A stretch of DNA of 64,000 nt from Variimorphobacter saccharofermentans (GTDB lineage: Bacteria > Bacillota > Clostridia > Lachnospirales > Lachnospiraceae). Made by a program: the position numbers and the translations under genes. This document shows, in pieces, positions 47,886 to 56,167 of this stretch (the stretch's first letter is position 1; every line of letters begins with the position of its first letter). Location: the NCBI RefSeq assembly GCF_014174405.1, contig NZ_JACEGA010000001.1:2447001-2511000 (forward strand), read 5' to 3'. The notes beneath the pieces were generated by a model that was not told the origin of the DNA, ran no database searches, and was given only the letters and a program-made list of their open reading frames with translations.

Positions 47886-48944
47886 TTAATGCTTCAGCTT
47901 GGGGTCAAATGCATCACGCAGTCCATCCCCAAGTAAATTAAAGCTCAATATGATCAGGCTAATTAGTAATGACGGTGCAAATAAGAGGTATGGATAGGTA
48001 TTTAATCCATTAATCGCATCACTTGCAAGGCTTCCCAAGGACGGCAAAGGTACTGCCACTCCCAATCCCAGAAAGCTTAGGAAGCTCTCCGTGAATATGG
48101 AGGACGGAATTTGCAGGGTTGTCGTTACGATTAAGGTTCCAATGCAATTGGTCAGCAGATGCTTTCGTATAATTCTTGAACTTGAAGCTCCCAGAGCTCT
48201 TGCTGCGGTGACATACTCACTCTCCTTCAGCATAAGTACCTGACTTCGTACCATACGTGCCATGCCAACCCAATATAACAAAGCGAATACAATAAAAATA
48301 CTGATCAGATTGACACCAATCGTCTGAATCCATCGAAATCCCGGCAGCTGTGCTAATGCATTCAATGGACTTTTCAGAGCAAAAGACAATAAAACAATCA
48401 ACAGAATATCCGGTATGGTATAGATAATATCCACAATTCTCATCATGATCAGATCCACCTTACCTCCAAAAAAGGCTGCAACAGCTCCGTAGATGGAACC
48501 AATGATCAAGATGATTGCCGTAGCAATCAGTCCAACCAGTAAAGAAATTCTGCTCCCCATCATAATTCTGATGGCATAATCCCTACCTAGCTTATCCGTT
48601 CCAAGAATATGCGGAAATACCTTTTCACCAGAATTCATAAGCTCTTTCTCCATCTCCGAGTATTCCATCGGTCTCAAATTCTCAGAACCCTTAAGCTGTG
48701 TCTTATAAGAATATGGATAGAACATAGGAACAATAAAGGAACATATCATAATTAATACGATTACAATTAGGCTTACCATCGCCACTTTATTTCTTCTAAG
48801 ACGTCGCAAGCCGTCTCTCCAAAATCCAACGCTTTCCCGGAGTACAATAAGATTTTCCTTTTCTTCCTCAGTTGCAGGAAGAAAGTCCTCCGGATTCCAC
48901 TTTTTTTGAAGCGTGATTGAATTACTTTTCATAATAATAGCCAT
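47886..48944 (-). CDS. Oligopeptide ABC importer permease (OppC-like), system 3
   Basis: 352 residues, six membrane segments; an N-terminal cytoplasmic stretch (about 1-50) with FLPATEEEKENL, the motif LGTDKLGRDYAIRIM, the EAA loop YVTAARALGASSSR and the C-terminal NLLGDGLRDAFDPKLKH. Length is usual for OppC with its N-terminal extension. Start could also be the ATG four codons in. Confidence 0.92.
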   Translation of the reverse strand: MAIIMKSNSITLQKKWNPEDFLPATEEEKENLIVLRESVGFWRDGLRRLRRNKVAMVSLIVIVLIMICSFIVPMFYPYSYKTQLKGSENLRPMEYSEMEKELMNSGEKVFPHILGTDKLGRDYAIRIMMGSRISLLVGLIATAIILIIGSIYGAVAAFFGGKVDLIMMRIVDIIYTIPDILLIVLLSFALKSPLNALAQLPGFRWIQTIGVNLISIFIVFALLYWVGMARMVRSQVLMLKESEYVTAARALGASSSRIIRKHLLTNCIGTLIVTTTLQIPSSIFTESFLSFLGLGVAVPLPSLGSLASDAINGLNTYPYLLFAPSLLISLIILSFNLLGDGLRDAFDPKLKH

Positions 48945-48978
48945 ACCTTTCTTCGTAGTCTACAAGCTTGTGATAATC

Positions 48979-49896
48979 CTATTTCAGCTTTATTCTAGGG
49001 TCCACAATCTTATATAGAATATCTACAATAACATTCATAACTACCATCAATGCCGCAAGGAAAATGGTAGTCCCCATAATAACCGTGTAATCTCTATTAC
49101 TGATGGAGCCGATGAATTCTCCTCCCAAACCTGGGATTGTGAAAATACTTTCTACAATAAAGCTTCCTGTCAAGGTATATGCAATCATAGGACCAAGATA
49201 TGTAATTACCGGTAATATGGCATTACGAAGAGCATGCTTAAACAGGTATACAAATTGCGATACTCCTTTCGCATCTGCCGTTCTCATATAGTCCTGACCA
49301 AGAACATCTAGTAAAGAGGTTCTCATTAGACGCATAATATATGCTGTCGGATAAAAAGACAGCGATATCACCGGCATAATATAATGCTTCCAGGAAGTCA
49401 ACCCAAAGGTTGGTAAAAGCTTCAGATATACACCAAGGAAATACATCAGCAAGGTGCAGATTACGAAGCTCGGTACTGCGATTCCACAAGTGGATATAAC
49501 ATTAATCAGACTATCTAATGCTTTCCCTCTATGTAATGCTGCCAGACATCCCAGGGGAATTCCCAGAATGAGTGATAATAAGACAGCACAACCACCTATC
49601 TTTGCTGATACCGGAAACTTGGTAAAAATAATGGATGATACAGTACGTCCTCTTTGTTTTAAGCTTTCACCAAAATCACCTTTTGCCGCATCGGTAATAT
49701 AGGTAATATATTGTTGAAACAGTGGTTTATCCAATCCGTATTTCTTTTCTAAGGCTGCCTTGGCAGTCGGGGATATGGCCTTCTCAGAAAGAAAGGGTCC
49801 TCCCGGAACCATATTCATTAGAAAGAAAGTTATCGTTGCTACTACAAATACTGTAACTGCTGCCAGTAGCAATCGTTTCATCACATACTTAAGCAT
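48979..49896 (-). CDS. Oligopeptide ABC importer permease (OppB-like), system 3
   Basis: 305 residues, six membrane segments. MLKYVMKRLLLAAVT, NMVPGGPF, EKKYGLDKPL and YKIVDPRIKLK are OppB features; EAA loop DYMRTADAKGVSQ. First gene of the third importer operon with AAAGGAGA ribosome site. Confidence 0.92.
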   Translation of the reverse strand: MLKYVMKRLLLAAVTVFVVATITFFLMNMVPGGPFLSEKAISPTAKAALEKKYGLDKPLFQQYITYITDAAKGDFGESLKQRGRTVSSIIFTKFPVSAKIGGCAVLLSLILGIPLGCLAALHRGKALDSLINVISTCGIAVPSFVICTLLMYFLGVYLKLLPTFGLTSWKHYIMPVISLSFYPTAYIMRLMRTSLLDVLGQDYMRTADAKGVSQFVYLFKHALRNAILPVITYLGPMIAYTLTGSFIVESIFTIPGLGGEFIGSISNRDYTVIMGTTIFLAALMVVMNVIVDILYKIVDPRIKLK

Positions 49897-50007
49897 TTTC
49901 TTTCTCCTTTTCTGTAATTAATTGAGTTTTTATTTCATAATTCCAAATACATCATATATGCAAAATACCATATTTTTCATATACCACCATTATTTTCACA
50001 TGATTTA

Positions 50008-50036
50008 ATTCTATATTTATCTTAGAGGCATGTCAA
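50008..50036 (-). promoter_or_regulatory. Promoter of ABC system 3
   Basis: On the minus strand TTGACA (50031-50036), 17 bp, TAGAAT (50008-50013), about 112 bp before the OppB start. Confidence 0.65.
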
Positions 50037-50175
50037 TAGTTAGTTGAAAAGAGGAGCATTATAATACAGCACAATTTCGCACAAAAAAAGAGCAATTTCA
50101 AATCAGATTCGAAATGCTCCAATCGATATATTTCAATAATACCAGTATCACTATAAAGTAATCTCCAACGATCAT

Positions 50176-50943
50176 TTAATGATTCGGACTCCTGCGAAAT
50201 TGGTTCGGAGTAACGCCTGTATTCTTTTTAAACTGCCGGAAAAAATGTTCCATGTTTCGATATCCGCACAGTGTTGCAATTTCAGCGATTGAATAATGAT
50301 TATATAGTAAATGCTTTTTAGCCAGATTAATCCGACTGTTAATGACGTCCTCCATACATGAAACACCAAATGCGTTCTTATAGATATCCTCCAGATAGCC
50401 AACGCTGACATTCAGCATTTCTGCCATCTTCGATACTGACCATTCTAAATTCGGATGACGGTATATCTCCTTTTTCAGATTATTGAGATTTTTATAAAGA
50501 GGGGATACCTGCTTATAATGATAGGATTCCAGAAGCTTATTAAATAAAATCCTAAGTAAATAATCTATGGATATATCCTTATAGTCATTGTTTAGGATAT
50601 GCTCTGATACTAATAACTGATATAATCTATGGCAATATGCAGGATCAAGGATCGGAAATGGCTCACCACTGGTAATAGGAGAATTCGTTACATAGGTTTC
50701 ATCCGTATCAAAACGAATCCAATCATTAATATAGCTATCGGTACTGGCACGATAATATATTTTCTGGTGTGGCTTATATAATACTGCGCAATTCGAAGGG
50801 AATTCTTTTAATTCGTTTTCCACCAAAAAGATGGCCGGTGTTTTCGTAAGAAGAAGCAGCCAGCAATCATGTCCTTCCGGAACATCAAATATAAAGTCAC
50901 CCGAATGTGTAGCATCATATTCAACATATCGTATATGATTCAT
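50176..50943 (-). CDS. AraC family transcriptional regulator
   Basis: 255 residues: N-terminal cupin-like ligand domain (about 10-130, with DYLLRILFNKLLE helix) and C-terminal AraC double helix-turn-helix (about 155-250), including EWSVSKMAEMLNVSVGYLEDIYKNAF and the second helix pair SIAEIATLCGYRNMEHFFRQFKKNTGVTPNQFRR (key hallmark residues G-Y, F-F, K, G, P, Y/F-R). Start at 50943 set by GGGAGG 7 bp upstream. Sits between the importer and the GH43 gene, all on the minus strand, so either could be its target. Confidence 0.87.
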   Translation of the reverse strand: MNHIRYVEYDATHSGDFIFDVPEGHDCWLLLLTKTPAIFLVENELKEFPSNCAVLYKPHQKIYYRASTDSYINDWIRFDTDETYVTNSPITSGEPFPILDPAYCHRLYQLLVSEHILNNDYKDISIDYLLRILFNKLLESYHYKQVSPLYKNLNNLKKEIYRHPNLEWSVSKMAEMLNVSVGYLEDIYKNAFGVSCMEDVINSRINLAKKHLLYNHYSIAEIATLCGYRNMEHFFRQFKKNTGVTPNQFRRSPNH

Positions 50944-51026
50944 GATTGATCCTCCCGGTTCGTACCTAACATTCTCCAATATGTATTACCACTAACTTAA
51001 CATCTATATTGATTACCCTGACAATA

Positions 51027-51054
51027 ATTATAATAGGTTCTGGTAGCAAGTCAA
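51027..51054 (-). promoter_or_regulatory. Promoter of the AraC regulator gene
   Basis: On the minus strand TTGACT (51049-51054), 16 bp, TATAAT (51027-51032). Confidence 0.6.
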
Positions 51055-51074
51055 TAAACTTTGAAATAATAATT

Positions 51075-51266
51075 AGGGGCTGTAGCATAATATTAGCAGG
51101 AGCTATGACTTATCTAACACACAGACGTAAGGACGGATTACTGATTTTGTATGTCTCATGTGAACATGAATGTTCGCATGAGACATACAAAATACAGCAA
51201 TTTATCCTTCCGACAGTGCATTATGGTAAGTCATAGTCCCTGCTAATATATTAGGAAACATCCCTT
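51075..51266. repeat. Structured intergenic repeat, long form (copy 6)
   Basis: About 190 bp. The left arm AGGGGCTGTAGCATAATATT pairs with the right end (TATTAGGAAACATCCCTTT) and the stem continues through TTAGCAGG-GCTATGACTTA. A strong inner hairpin, GTATGTCTCATG with CATGAGACATAC, occupies the centre. Same orientation as copy 4. Lies between the GH43 gene stop and the AraC promoter. Confidence 0.78.
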
Positions 51267-51320
51267 TACCTATACTTAATATACAATTTATTGTTCCTAT
51301 TCAAGATGTCTATTATATCC

Positions 51321-52736
51321 TTATTCCAGAGTAAAGGAAGCAAGACTCGCACTTCCACTTCCCTTATAGGTGATATAGATTGCATGAACACCATCCGGTA
51401 TTGTGATATCTGCTGAATATTCCTTCCATACATTCGAAAAACCAACGGGAATGGAACCTAATACTTCGCCATCCCAAGTAGTTTTCACTTCAAAATCACC
51501 TCTGCAATATCCGCGTACTTTAATCTTAAACTTCTTAATACCCTTACAGTCGAAATATTTAAATCCGGCTGTTGCAGAGTCTTTCATATTTTGAATATAG
51601 CCGATCTCTTCATCCCCGTCTTTTCCGTCCTGCGTAATCTTAGGAAATTGATTATTCATCCATGCACCTGTAAAATCGGTATAGATGGATTCTTCCTTGC
51701 AGAATAGATTACATGCAAGATAAGCCGGGTATTCACCGTATCCCTTTAGCGGACCATTATTCGCTCCGCAGGAGGTAAGCTCCACTTGCGGAATAGATCC
51801 ATCCTCAAGAATTTCGATTTTCTCCATACAGCCCTGTCTGCTGAAATTCGTACCATTCGTATGTCTATGATAGAAAATATACCATTGGCCATTGATTTCT
51901 ATAATGCTACCATGATTGTTACCGCCATAATACATTGGTTTGTTGGCAGGCTTATAGGTATCTATATGAAGATCACAGTTGCTTACTATAACTCCTCCAT
52001 ACACAAAATCCTTGGTTGGATGTTTACTGGTAGCATAACATAACTCATGCATAAGAATAGAGGAATATACAAAATAATAGGTGTCTCCTTTTTTTCTAAT
52101 GGAAGGAGCCTCAAAAAACTCATGTCCCTCAAAGCTGCTACCCTTACCATAAGGTTCACTTGGAGCAATGAATACAGGATCTTCAATAATTGTAAGCATG
52201 TCCGGTCCAAGTACTGTTGCCATTGCACCTGATCTTGATTTATCACCTCTACCACAAAAACCGGTATAAAGATACGTAATATCTCCTTCCGTAAGTACTC
52301 CTGGATCAAATTGAGGCTCATCTCCCTCTCTCTCTCCCAGAATGGTTCCATCCTTATAATGTACGTATCCGTAGAATTCATATTTACCTGCCGGCGTATC
52401 ACATACAGCAACGGATACAATGGAACTCTTACTGCCAACATAATAAAGATAATATCTGCCATCCGGACCCACTGTTACATCTGGCGCATAGAGACAGCTA
52501 TCACGATCTTCATTATCCTCTATATCGGTTGCCTTATAGATTACACCTTCATATCTCCAATCTGAGAGATCATCGGCCGGCGCGGACCAGCATACATAAT
52601 CATTTAAGCAATAGGCATATCCGTTAAAACGATCATGGGAGCCATAGACATAGACTCTGCCATTGAATACATATGGTTCACCATCAGGGATATATTCCCA
52701 TGACGGAAGATAAGGATTTAGTCCTTGTTTCATCAT
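51321..52736 (-). CDS. GH43 family glycoside hydrolase with C-terminal CBM6-like domain
   Basis: 471 residues, no signal peptide, so probably cytoplasmic. The five-bladed beta-propeller (about 1-315) has the expected acids: Asp near 18 in PDGEP (base), Asp near 86 in YAPDV (pKa modulator) and Glu near 209 in FEAPS (acid), plus GNNHGS around residue 275. The C-terminal 130 residues form a beta-sandwich (YFDCKGIKKFKIKVRGYCRGDF, DGVHAIYITYKGSGSASL) like CBM6. Likely beta-xylosidase or alpha-L-arabinofuranosidase acting on imported oligosaccharides. GGAG lies 9 bp before the start chosen. Confidence 0.87.
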   Translation of the reverse strand: MMKQGLNPYLPSWEYIPDGEPYVFNGRVYVYGSHDRFNGYAYCLNDYVCWSAPADDLSDWRYEGVIYKATDIEDNEDRDSCLYAPDVTVGPDGRYYLYYVGSKSSIVSVAVCDTPAGKYEFYGYVHYKDGTILGEREGDEPQFDPGVLTEGDITYLYTGFCGRGDKSRSGAMATVLGPDMLTIIEDPVFIAPSEPYGKGSSFEGHEFFEAPSIRKKGDTYYFVYSSILMHELCYATSKHPTKDFVYGGVIVSNCDLHIDTYKPANKPMYYGGNNHGSIIEINGQWYIFYHRHTNGTNFSRQGCMEKIEILEDGSIPQVELTSCGANNGPLKGYGEYPAYLACNLFCKEESIYTDFTGAWMNNQFPKITQDGKDGDEEIGYIQNMKDSATAGFKYFDCKGIKKFKIKVRGYCRGDFEVKTTWDGEVLGSIPVGFSNVWKEYSADITIPDGVHAIYITYKGSGSASLASFTLE

Positions 52737-52779
52737 TTTTAGCAACTCCTTTGTATTATCAGATTATGTTCCACAATAA

Positions 52780-52808
52780 ATTATATAAGATACGGCATCA
52801 TGATACAA
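52780..52808 (-). promoter_or_regulatory. Promoter of the GH43 gene
   Basis: On the minus strand TTGTAT (52803-52808), 17 bp, TATAAT (52780-52785), 44 bp before the start. Confidence 0.6.
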
Positions 52809-52878
52809 TGATTTATACTCAGAACAAATTGCACTATCTTAAACTCAGAATTTGATTAAACTTTTATAAAAATGAAAC

Positions 52879-52917
52879 GGAGTTTTTGATCAGAATAAAT
52901 TCTATTCCAAAAACTCC
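52879..52917 (-). terminator. Terminator of the MerR gene at 53 kb
   Basis: GGAGTTTTTG (52879-52888) pairs with CAAAAACTCC (52908-52917); on the minus strand GTTTCATTTTTAT follows. Confidence 0.75.
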
Positions 52918-52937
52918 TATCTCTTCTGTATATCCTC

Positions 52938-53324
52938 TTATTCATCAAATTTCTTTAAATTCTCTTCAATTCTTATCCTACTATTCTCATACGAATTAAT
53001 CTTATAGTCCAGATACTCTAACGTAGTATGAAGCTCCTTTATTTTTTTTACGATTTTACTTCTCTGTTCAACCAATAATTTTTTTCTTTGTTCTATTGTC
53101 TTATCTCCCTGTTGGAACAAAGATACATACTCAATCAGAACCTCAATGGGTAATCCTGCACTTCTCATAAACTTGATAAACTGAATCCAGCTACAGTCAT
53201 TTTCATTATAATCGCGGTTACCACTATGATTGCGTTTAACAGGAGGTAATAATCCAACTCTTTCATAGTATCGTAACGTATCTGGAGTGATATCATATTT
53301 TTTACTAACCTCAGCAATTGTCAT
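52938..53324 (-). CDS. MerR family transcriptional regulator (AdhR-like)
   Basis: 128 residues: winged helix (TIAEVSKKYDITPDTLRYYERVGLL) and a dimer coiled coil (about 85-115); no ligand domain. The pattern fits the AdhR/YraB subgroup that responds to aldehydes or electrophiles, but this protein has no cysteine after the DNA-binding head except Cys near residue 43 (NDCSW). Start set by GGAAGGG 8 bp upstream. A classical MerR operator lies 165 bp upstream. Confidence 0.82.
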   Translation of the reverse strand: MTIAEVSKKYDITPDTLRYYERVGLLPPVKRNHSGNRDYNENDCSWIQFIKFMRSAGLPIEVLIEYVSLFQQGDKTIEQRKKLLVEQRSKIVKKIKELHTTLEYLDYKINSYENSRIRIEENLKKFDE

Positions 53325-53394
53325 AGTAAACCCTTCCATCAATATAGATTATTTTATAAACACATCTGAAAAAAACGATCAATATCCTATATAT

Positions 53395-53487
53395 TTAATA
53401 TTTTAAAGCCGGAATCACATCATTCCAACATGCTTTTCTCGCCATAAGCTCATAATTAGAATCATCACTATTTCACTGCTTTTTCAT
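53395..53487 (-). pseudogene. Possible short gene remnant downstream of a MerR promoter
   Basis: The frame from the ATG at 53487 has a TGA at codon 5 and then reads NSDDSNYELMARKACWNDVIPALKY before TAA at 53395. The stretch has protein-like composition and could be the tail of a deleted MerR-regulated gene. I do not recognise the family. Confidence 0.3.
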
Positions 53488-53488
53488 T

Positions 53489-53519
53489 ATATTACCCTTT
53501 GGAGTGTACTCCATGTCAA
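53489..53519 (-). promoter_or_regulatory. Classical MerR-type promoter/operator
   Basis: On the minus strand TTGACA (53514-53519) and TAATAT (53489-53494) are 19 bp apart, with the perfect dyad TGGAGTACACTCCA (53500-53513) in the spacer. This is the textbook arrangement for MerR/AdhR activation by DNA untwisting. It reads toward the MerR gene at 53.3 kb. Confidence 0.85.
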
Positions 53520-53540
53520 TACCTGTTTACATAACCTTTT

Positions 53541-53567
53541 GGGGCTGATACAATATGTTACAGCCCC
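53541..53567. terminator. Small hairpin after the BtrH-like gene
   Basis: GGGGCTG (53541-53547) pairs with CAGCCCC (53561-53567), with ACA/TGT pairs further in. Not followed by a clear T-run on the minus strand. Its GGGGCTGTAaCATA arm resembles the outer arm of the intergenic repeats and may be a minimal relic. Confidence 0.45.
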
Positions 53568-53577
53568 ATATCATATT

Positions 53578-54639
53578 TTAATTATTATGTAGTATTATAT
53601 ACGCTTTCTCCTCTAATTCTGCAATCTGCATGAACTTCTTCGGTATTTCCTCCAGAGTATTGCTGTTGCTACATAGAAATTGAATGATATTGTCTGTTAT
53701 TTCTTCGAATATATCTCCGCTCCTAAGAAATAAGTCACCGGCATTCGTCCAATCCTTTCGATTGTATTGATCGCCAAGAGTCATAAGCATCCTACCCAAA
53801 CGGTCACAATTTCCTTTATAGCAAATCTCTTCTGTTTCCGTATGCAACCCCATGAGCTGGTCTGGAATCTTCGGTACCATTCCGAAATATTCTATAAGAC
53901 CGGTTAATGCGTTTTTATAGATTTCAGCTGGCATTTCTTCTTTATAGCTTGAAAACTCTGCAGCTATTTTCCGTAAAGCGTTGATTCCGATAAAAGAAGG
54001 CTTTTTCTTTAACTGATCTGCTGCTTTTCGCTTTAAGCAGGTATTTGCAAGTTCATATACACTCGGTAATTCCTCCGGAAGTGAGAAACGAATAAATCCA
54101 TTCTTATCTCCAACTGCATTCTTTTCAATTAGCCAGGCTCTTTCCAATTCAGCATATGGGAGAGATTGCATTTCTTTCCTTCCACAGTCATAAAGATATA
54201 TGCATCCCTTATCATCATCATAGCCGATCATCAGCACATAATGCATTGGGATATGCTGTTCATGATACATTTTCAGATATGGTAAATGATACATATCAAG
54301 AGGTCCAAGAATGACAGGATTTCCATTATCAATTTCTTTTTTAATGGAACGAAATGCATACTCCAATGTTCTTCCTTCAGATATTTTATACTGCAATCCA
54401 ATTTCGTTCTTAATCTTGTTATAGGTATACCTTGTTCTTCCATCACATACGCTAAGCATGATCGGGCGAGCAGGGTCATGAAATCTAAGATATACATTCT
54501 CTCCATAGCTGCTCAGAGCAAGGAAGAAAGCTTCCGGAACCTCCTCCCCTCTCTTTGAGACATAGACATCCTCTATACCGTTCCACATGCAGGTACCATC
54601 ACACATATGATGTCTGATATTAATGATTCTCTTACTCAT
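53578..54639 (-). CDS. BtrH N-terminal domain protein (C39-like)
   Basis: 353 residues. The N terminus RHHMCDGTCMWNGIEDVY has a BtrH-type cysteine position, HYVLMIGYDDDKGCIYLYDCG (about 180-200) supplies the His and Asp, and a helical C-terminal part (about 230-353) follows. BtrH is the acyl transferase of butirosin biosynthesis; many relatives have no known job. A MerR regulator gene is directly upstream, so it may be its target. The same module is fused to a MerR head in the broken gene at 41-43.6 kb. Start at 54639 set by AAAGGA. Confidence 0.7.
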   Translation of the reverse strand: MSKRIINIRHHMCDGTCMWNGIEDVYVSKRGEEVPEAFFLALSSYGENVYLRFHDPARPIMLSVCDGRTRYTYNKIKNEIGLQYKISEGRTLEYAFRSIKKEIDNGNPVILGPLDMYHLPYLKMYHEQHIPMHYVLMIGYDDDKGCIYLYDCGRKEMQSLPYAELERAWLIEKNAVGDKNGFIRFSLPEELPSVYELANTCLKRKAADQLKKKPSFIGINALRKIAAEFSSYKEEMPAEIYKNALTGLIEYFGMVPKIPDQLMGLHTETEEICYKGNCDRLGRMLMTLGDQYNRKDWTNAGDLFLRSGDIFEEITDNIIQFLCSNSNTLEEIPKKFMQIAELEEKAYIILHNN

Positions 54640-54703
54640 TCTATCCTTTCCATAAAGCTTTATTTTCACATTTTCTATGACGTCACAGAGATATCATAAA
54701 CCC

Positions 54704-55528
54704 TTACGCAGTACGAGAGTCAATCCCTTTTTTTACAATTGGAAAGCATAATTCTGTTACATAGCTTTCTTCTGAAGTACTTTCCCTTGGAGAATTATGG
54801 TATATTGAGAATGGCTTTCCCGATATCTCATAATCGTTGTTTTCCAGCCATATTGCCATAACGGTATTAATGGAACTTATTTTAAGATAACTTCCTTGAA
54901 ATATGAAGGATGCAACCTTACACCTCGGAATTCGATATATCTTCAAATTATCGTGGCATATCTGCTCCTTATCCACTGATAACATAACCTCTACATCCAG
55001 ATTGTTTTCATCATTTCTTTCATGAGTCATGGCCATCGCCATGGCATTCGATGATACCTTAATTCCCTGCTTACTGCACTCTTCCATAATAGTACTCCAT
55101 AGTATCCCTTCATGAGAAAATTCCTGAATTCTGTTACGATAGCTAACTACCCACATCTCCGGTATATCCTTGGTAACTATGGAAAGTACATCCGCTTCCC
55201 CTTCCCCATTTAGTTTTATTGTTTCTCTTATTTTAGTAATCTGATTTTGAATCAGTTTTGCTTCTTCTTTACTAGCTAATTTGTCTCGCAGTAAAACTTG
55301 CATTTCTTGCTGGTTCATGGATTTTGCTTCAATTATTTGCTCCAAACGAAAGCCCATGGCTTTCATGGCCACTATTCGATTGGAATGGACAAGCTGCTCT
55401 TTGTCATAATAGCGATATCCACTCATTGGATCTACATGCTCCGGTACCAGTAACCCTATCTTGTCATAGTGTCGCAGCATGTTTATACTAATTCCTGACA
55501 AAGCAGAGAACTCTCCAATTCTTAACAT
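54704..55528 (-). CDS. MerR family regulator with GyrI-like effector domain
   Basis: 274 residues: MerR head (LRIGEFSALSGISINMLRHYDKIGLL, then YRYYDKEQL), coiled coil (about 75-110) and a GyrI-like C-terminal ligand domain (about 120-270) as in BmrR-type multidrug sensors. Start at 55528 set by GGAAGGA 8 bp upstream. It probably senses a small hydrophobic or cationic compound and activates neighbouring genes such as the BtrH-like protein 65 bp downstream (inference). Confidence 0.85.
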   Translation of the reverse strand: MLRIGEFSALSGISINMLRHYDKIGLLVPEHVDPMSGYRYYDKEQLVHSNRIVAMKAMGFRLEQIIEAKSMNQQEMQVLLRDKLASKEEAKLIQNQITKIRETIKLNGEGEADVLSIVTKDIPEMWVVSYRNRIQEFSHEGILWSTIMEECSKQGIKVSSNAMAMAMTHERNDENNLDVEVMLSVDKEQICHDNLKIYRIPRCKVASFIFQGSYLKISSINTVMAIWLENNDYEISGKPFSIYHNSPRESTSEESYVTELCFPIVKKGIDSRTA

Positions 55529-55746
55529 AACATCATTCCTTCCATTCCCCGGACCATCGTTATCACAAGCGCCCTTGAACAACAATATGAATCCTTCTTC
55601 ATAACTGTAGTTTTGTATATTGTAGCACTTTTTTTAGTTATAATTCAATATAACAAAGGACATATTATACTCTGTCAAAATGAATGATGAATGAAAAAAT
55701 GTTTCAAGCGTATATTAATATGCAGAAATACCTTCTCTGACAAAAA

Positions 55747-55780
55747 AATCATGAAGAAACATTTCTGCTTCTTCATGATT
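55747..55780 (-). terminator. Terminator of the amtB-PII operon
   Basis: AATCATGAAGAA (from 55748) pairs with TTCTTCATGATT (to 55780); on the minus strand it is followed by TTTTTTTG. Lies about 20 bp past the PII stop. Confidence 0.85.
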
Positions 55781-55799
55781 TCTTTTATATTACACCAGT

Positions 55800-56144
55800 T
55801 TAATATAGTGCATCTTCACCTGATTCTTTTGTTCTGATTCTGATAACATCCTCAACATTGGATATAAAAATTTTACCATCGCCTTCTTCACCGGTATACG
55901 CTTTCTCGAGGATGATTTTCGTAACCTGGTCCAGAATTTCATCCTTCACTACTAATTCTATGCTAACCTTTGGTATTAGGTCAATTTCATATTTTTCTCC
56001 TCGCCAGGATCGTACAATACCTTTTTGAATACCCTGCCCCATTACTTCTGTAATCGTGATTCCGCCATAACCTTCCACGGTTTCTAATGCGTAACGAATA
56101 TCCGATAATTTCTCCGGTCGAACAATTGCTTTTACTTGCTTCAT
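55800..56144 (-). CDS. glnK: Nitrogen regulatory protein PII
   Basis: 114 residues, trimeric PII signal protein that binds ATP/ADP and 2-oxoglutarate and docks onto AmtB. Features: MKQVKAIVRPEKL start, T-loop RGEKYEIDLIPK with Tyr 52 at the uridylylation position, and the C-terminal loop GEEGDGKIFISNVEDVIRIRTKE. Directly after amtB (23 bp), the typical glnK context. Good ribosome site GGGAGAGGTG. Confidence 0.92.
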   Translation of the reverse strand: MKQVKAIVRPEKLSDIRYALETVEGYGGITITEVMGQGIQKGIVRSWRGEKYEIDLIPKVSIELVVKDEILDQVTKIILEKAYTGEEGDGKIFISNVEDVIRIRTKESGEDALY

Positions 56145-56167
56145 TCAATTCACCTCTCCCTTCCGTT

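Noticed and set aside
9251..51266. CRISPR array or tRNA/rRNA genes
   Set aside because: Repeats are scattered, long and palindromic rather than evenly spaced; no cloverleaf or rRNA signature was seen anywhere in the window.
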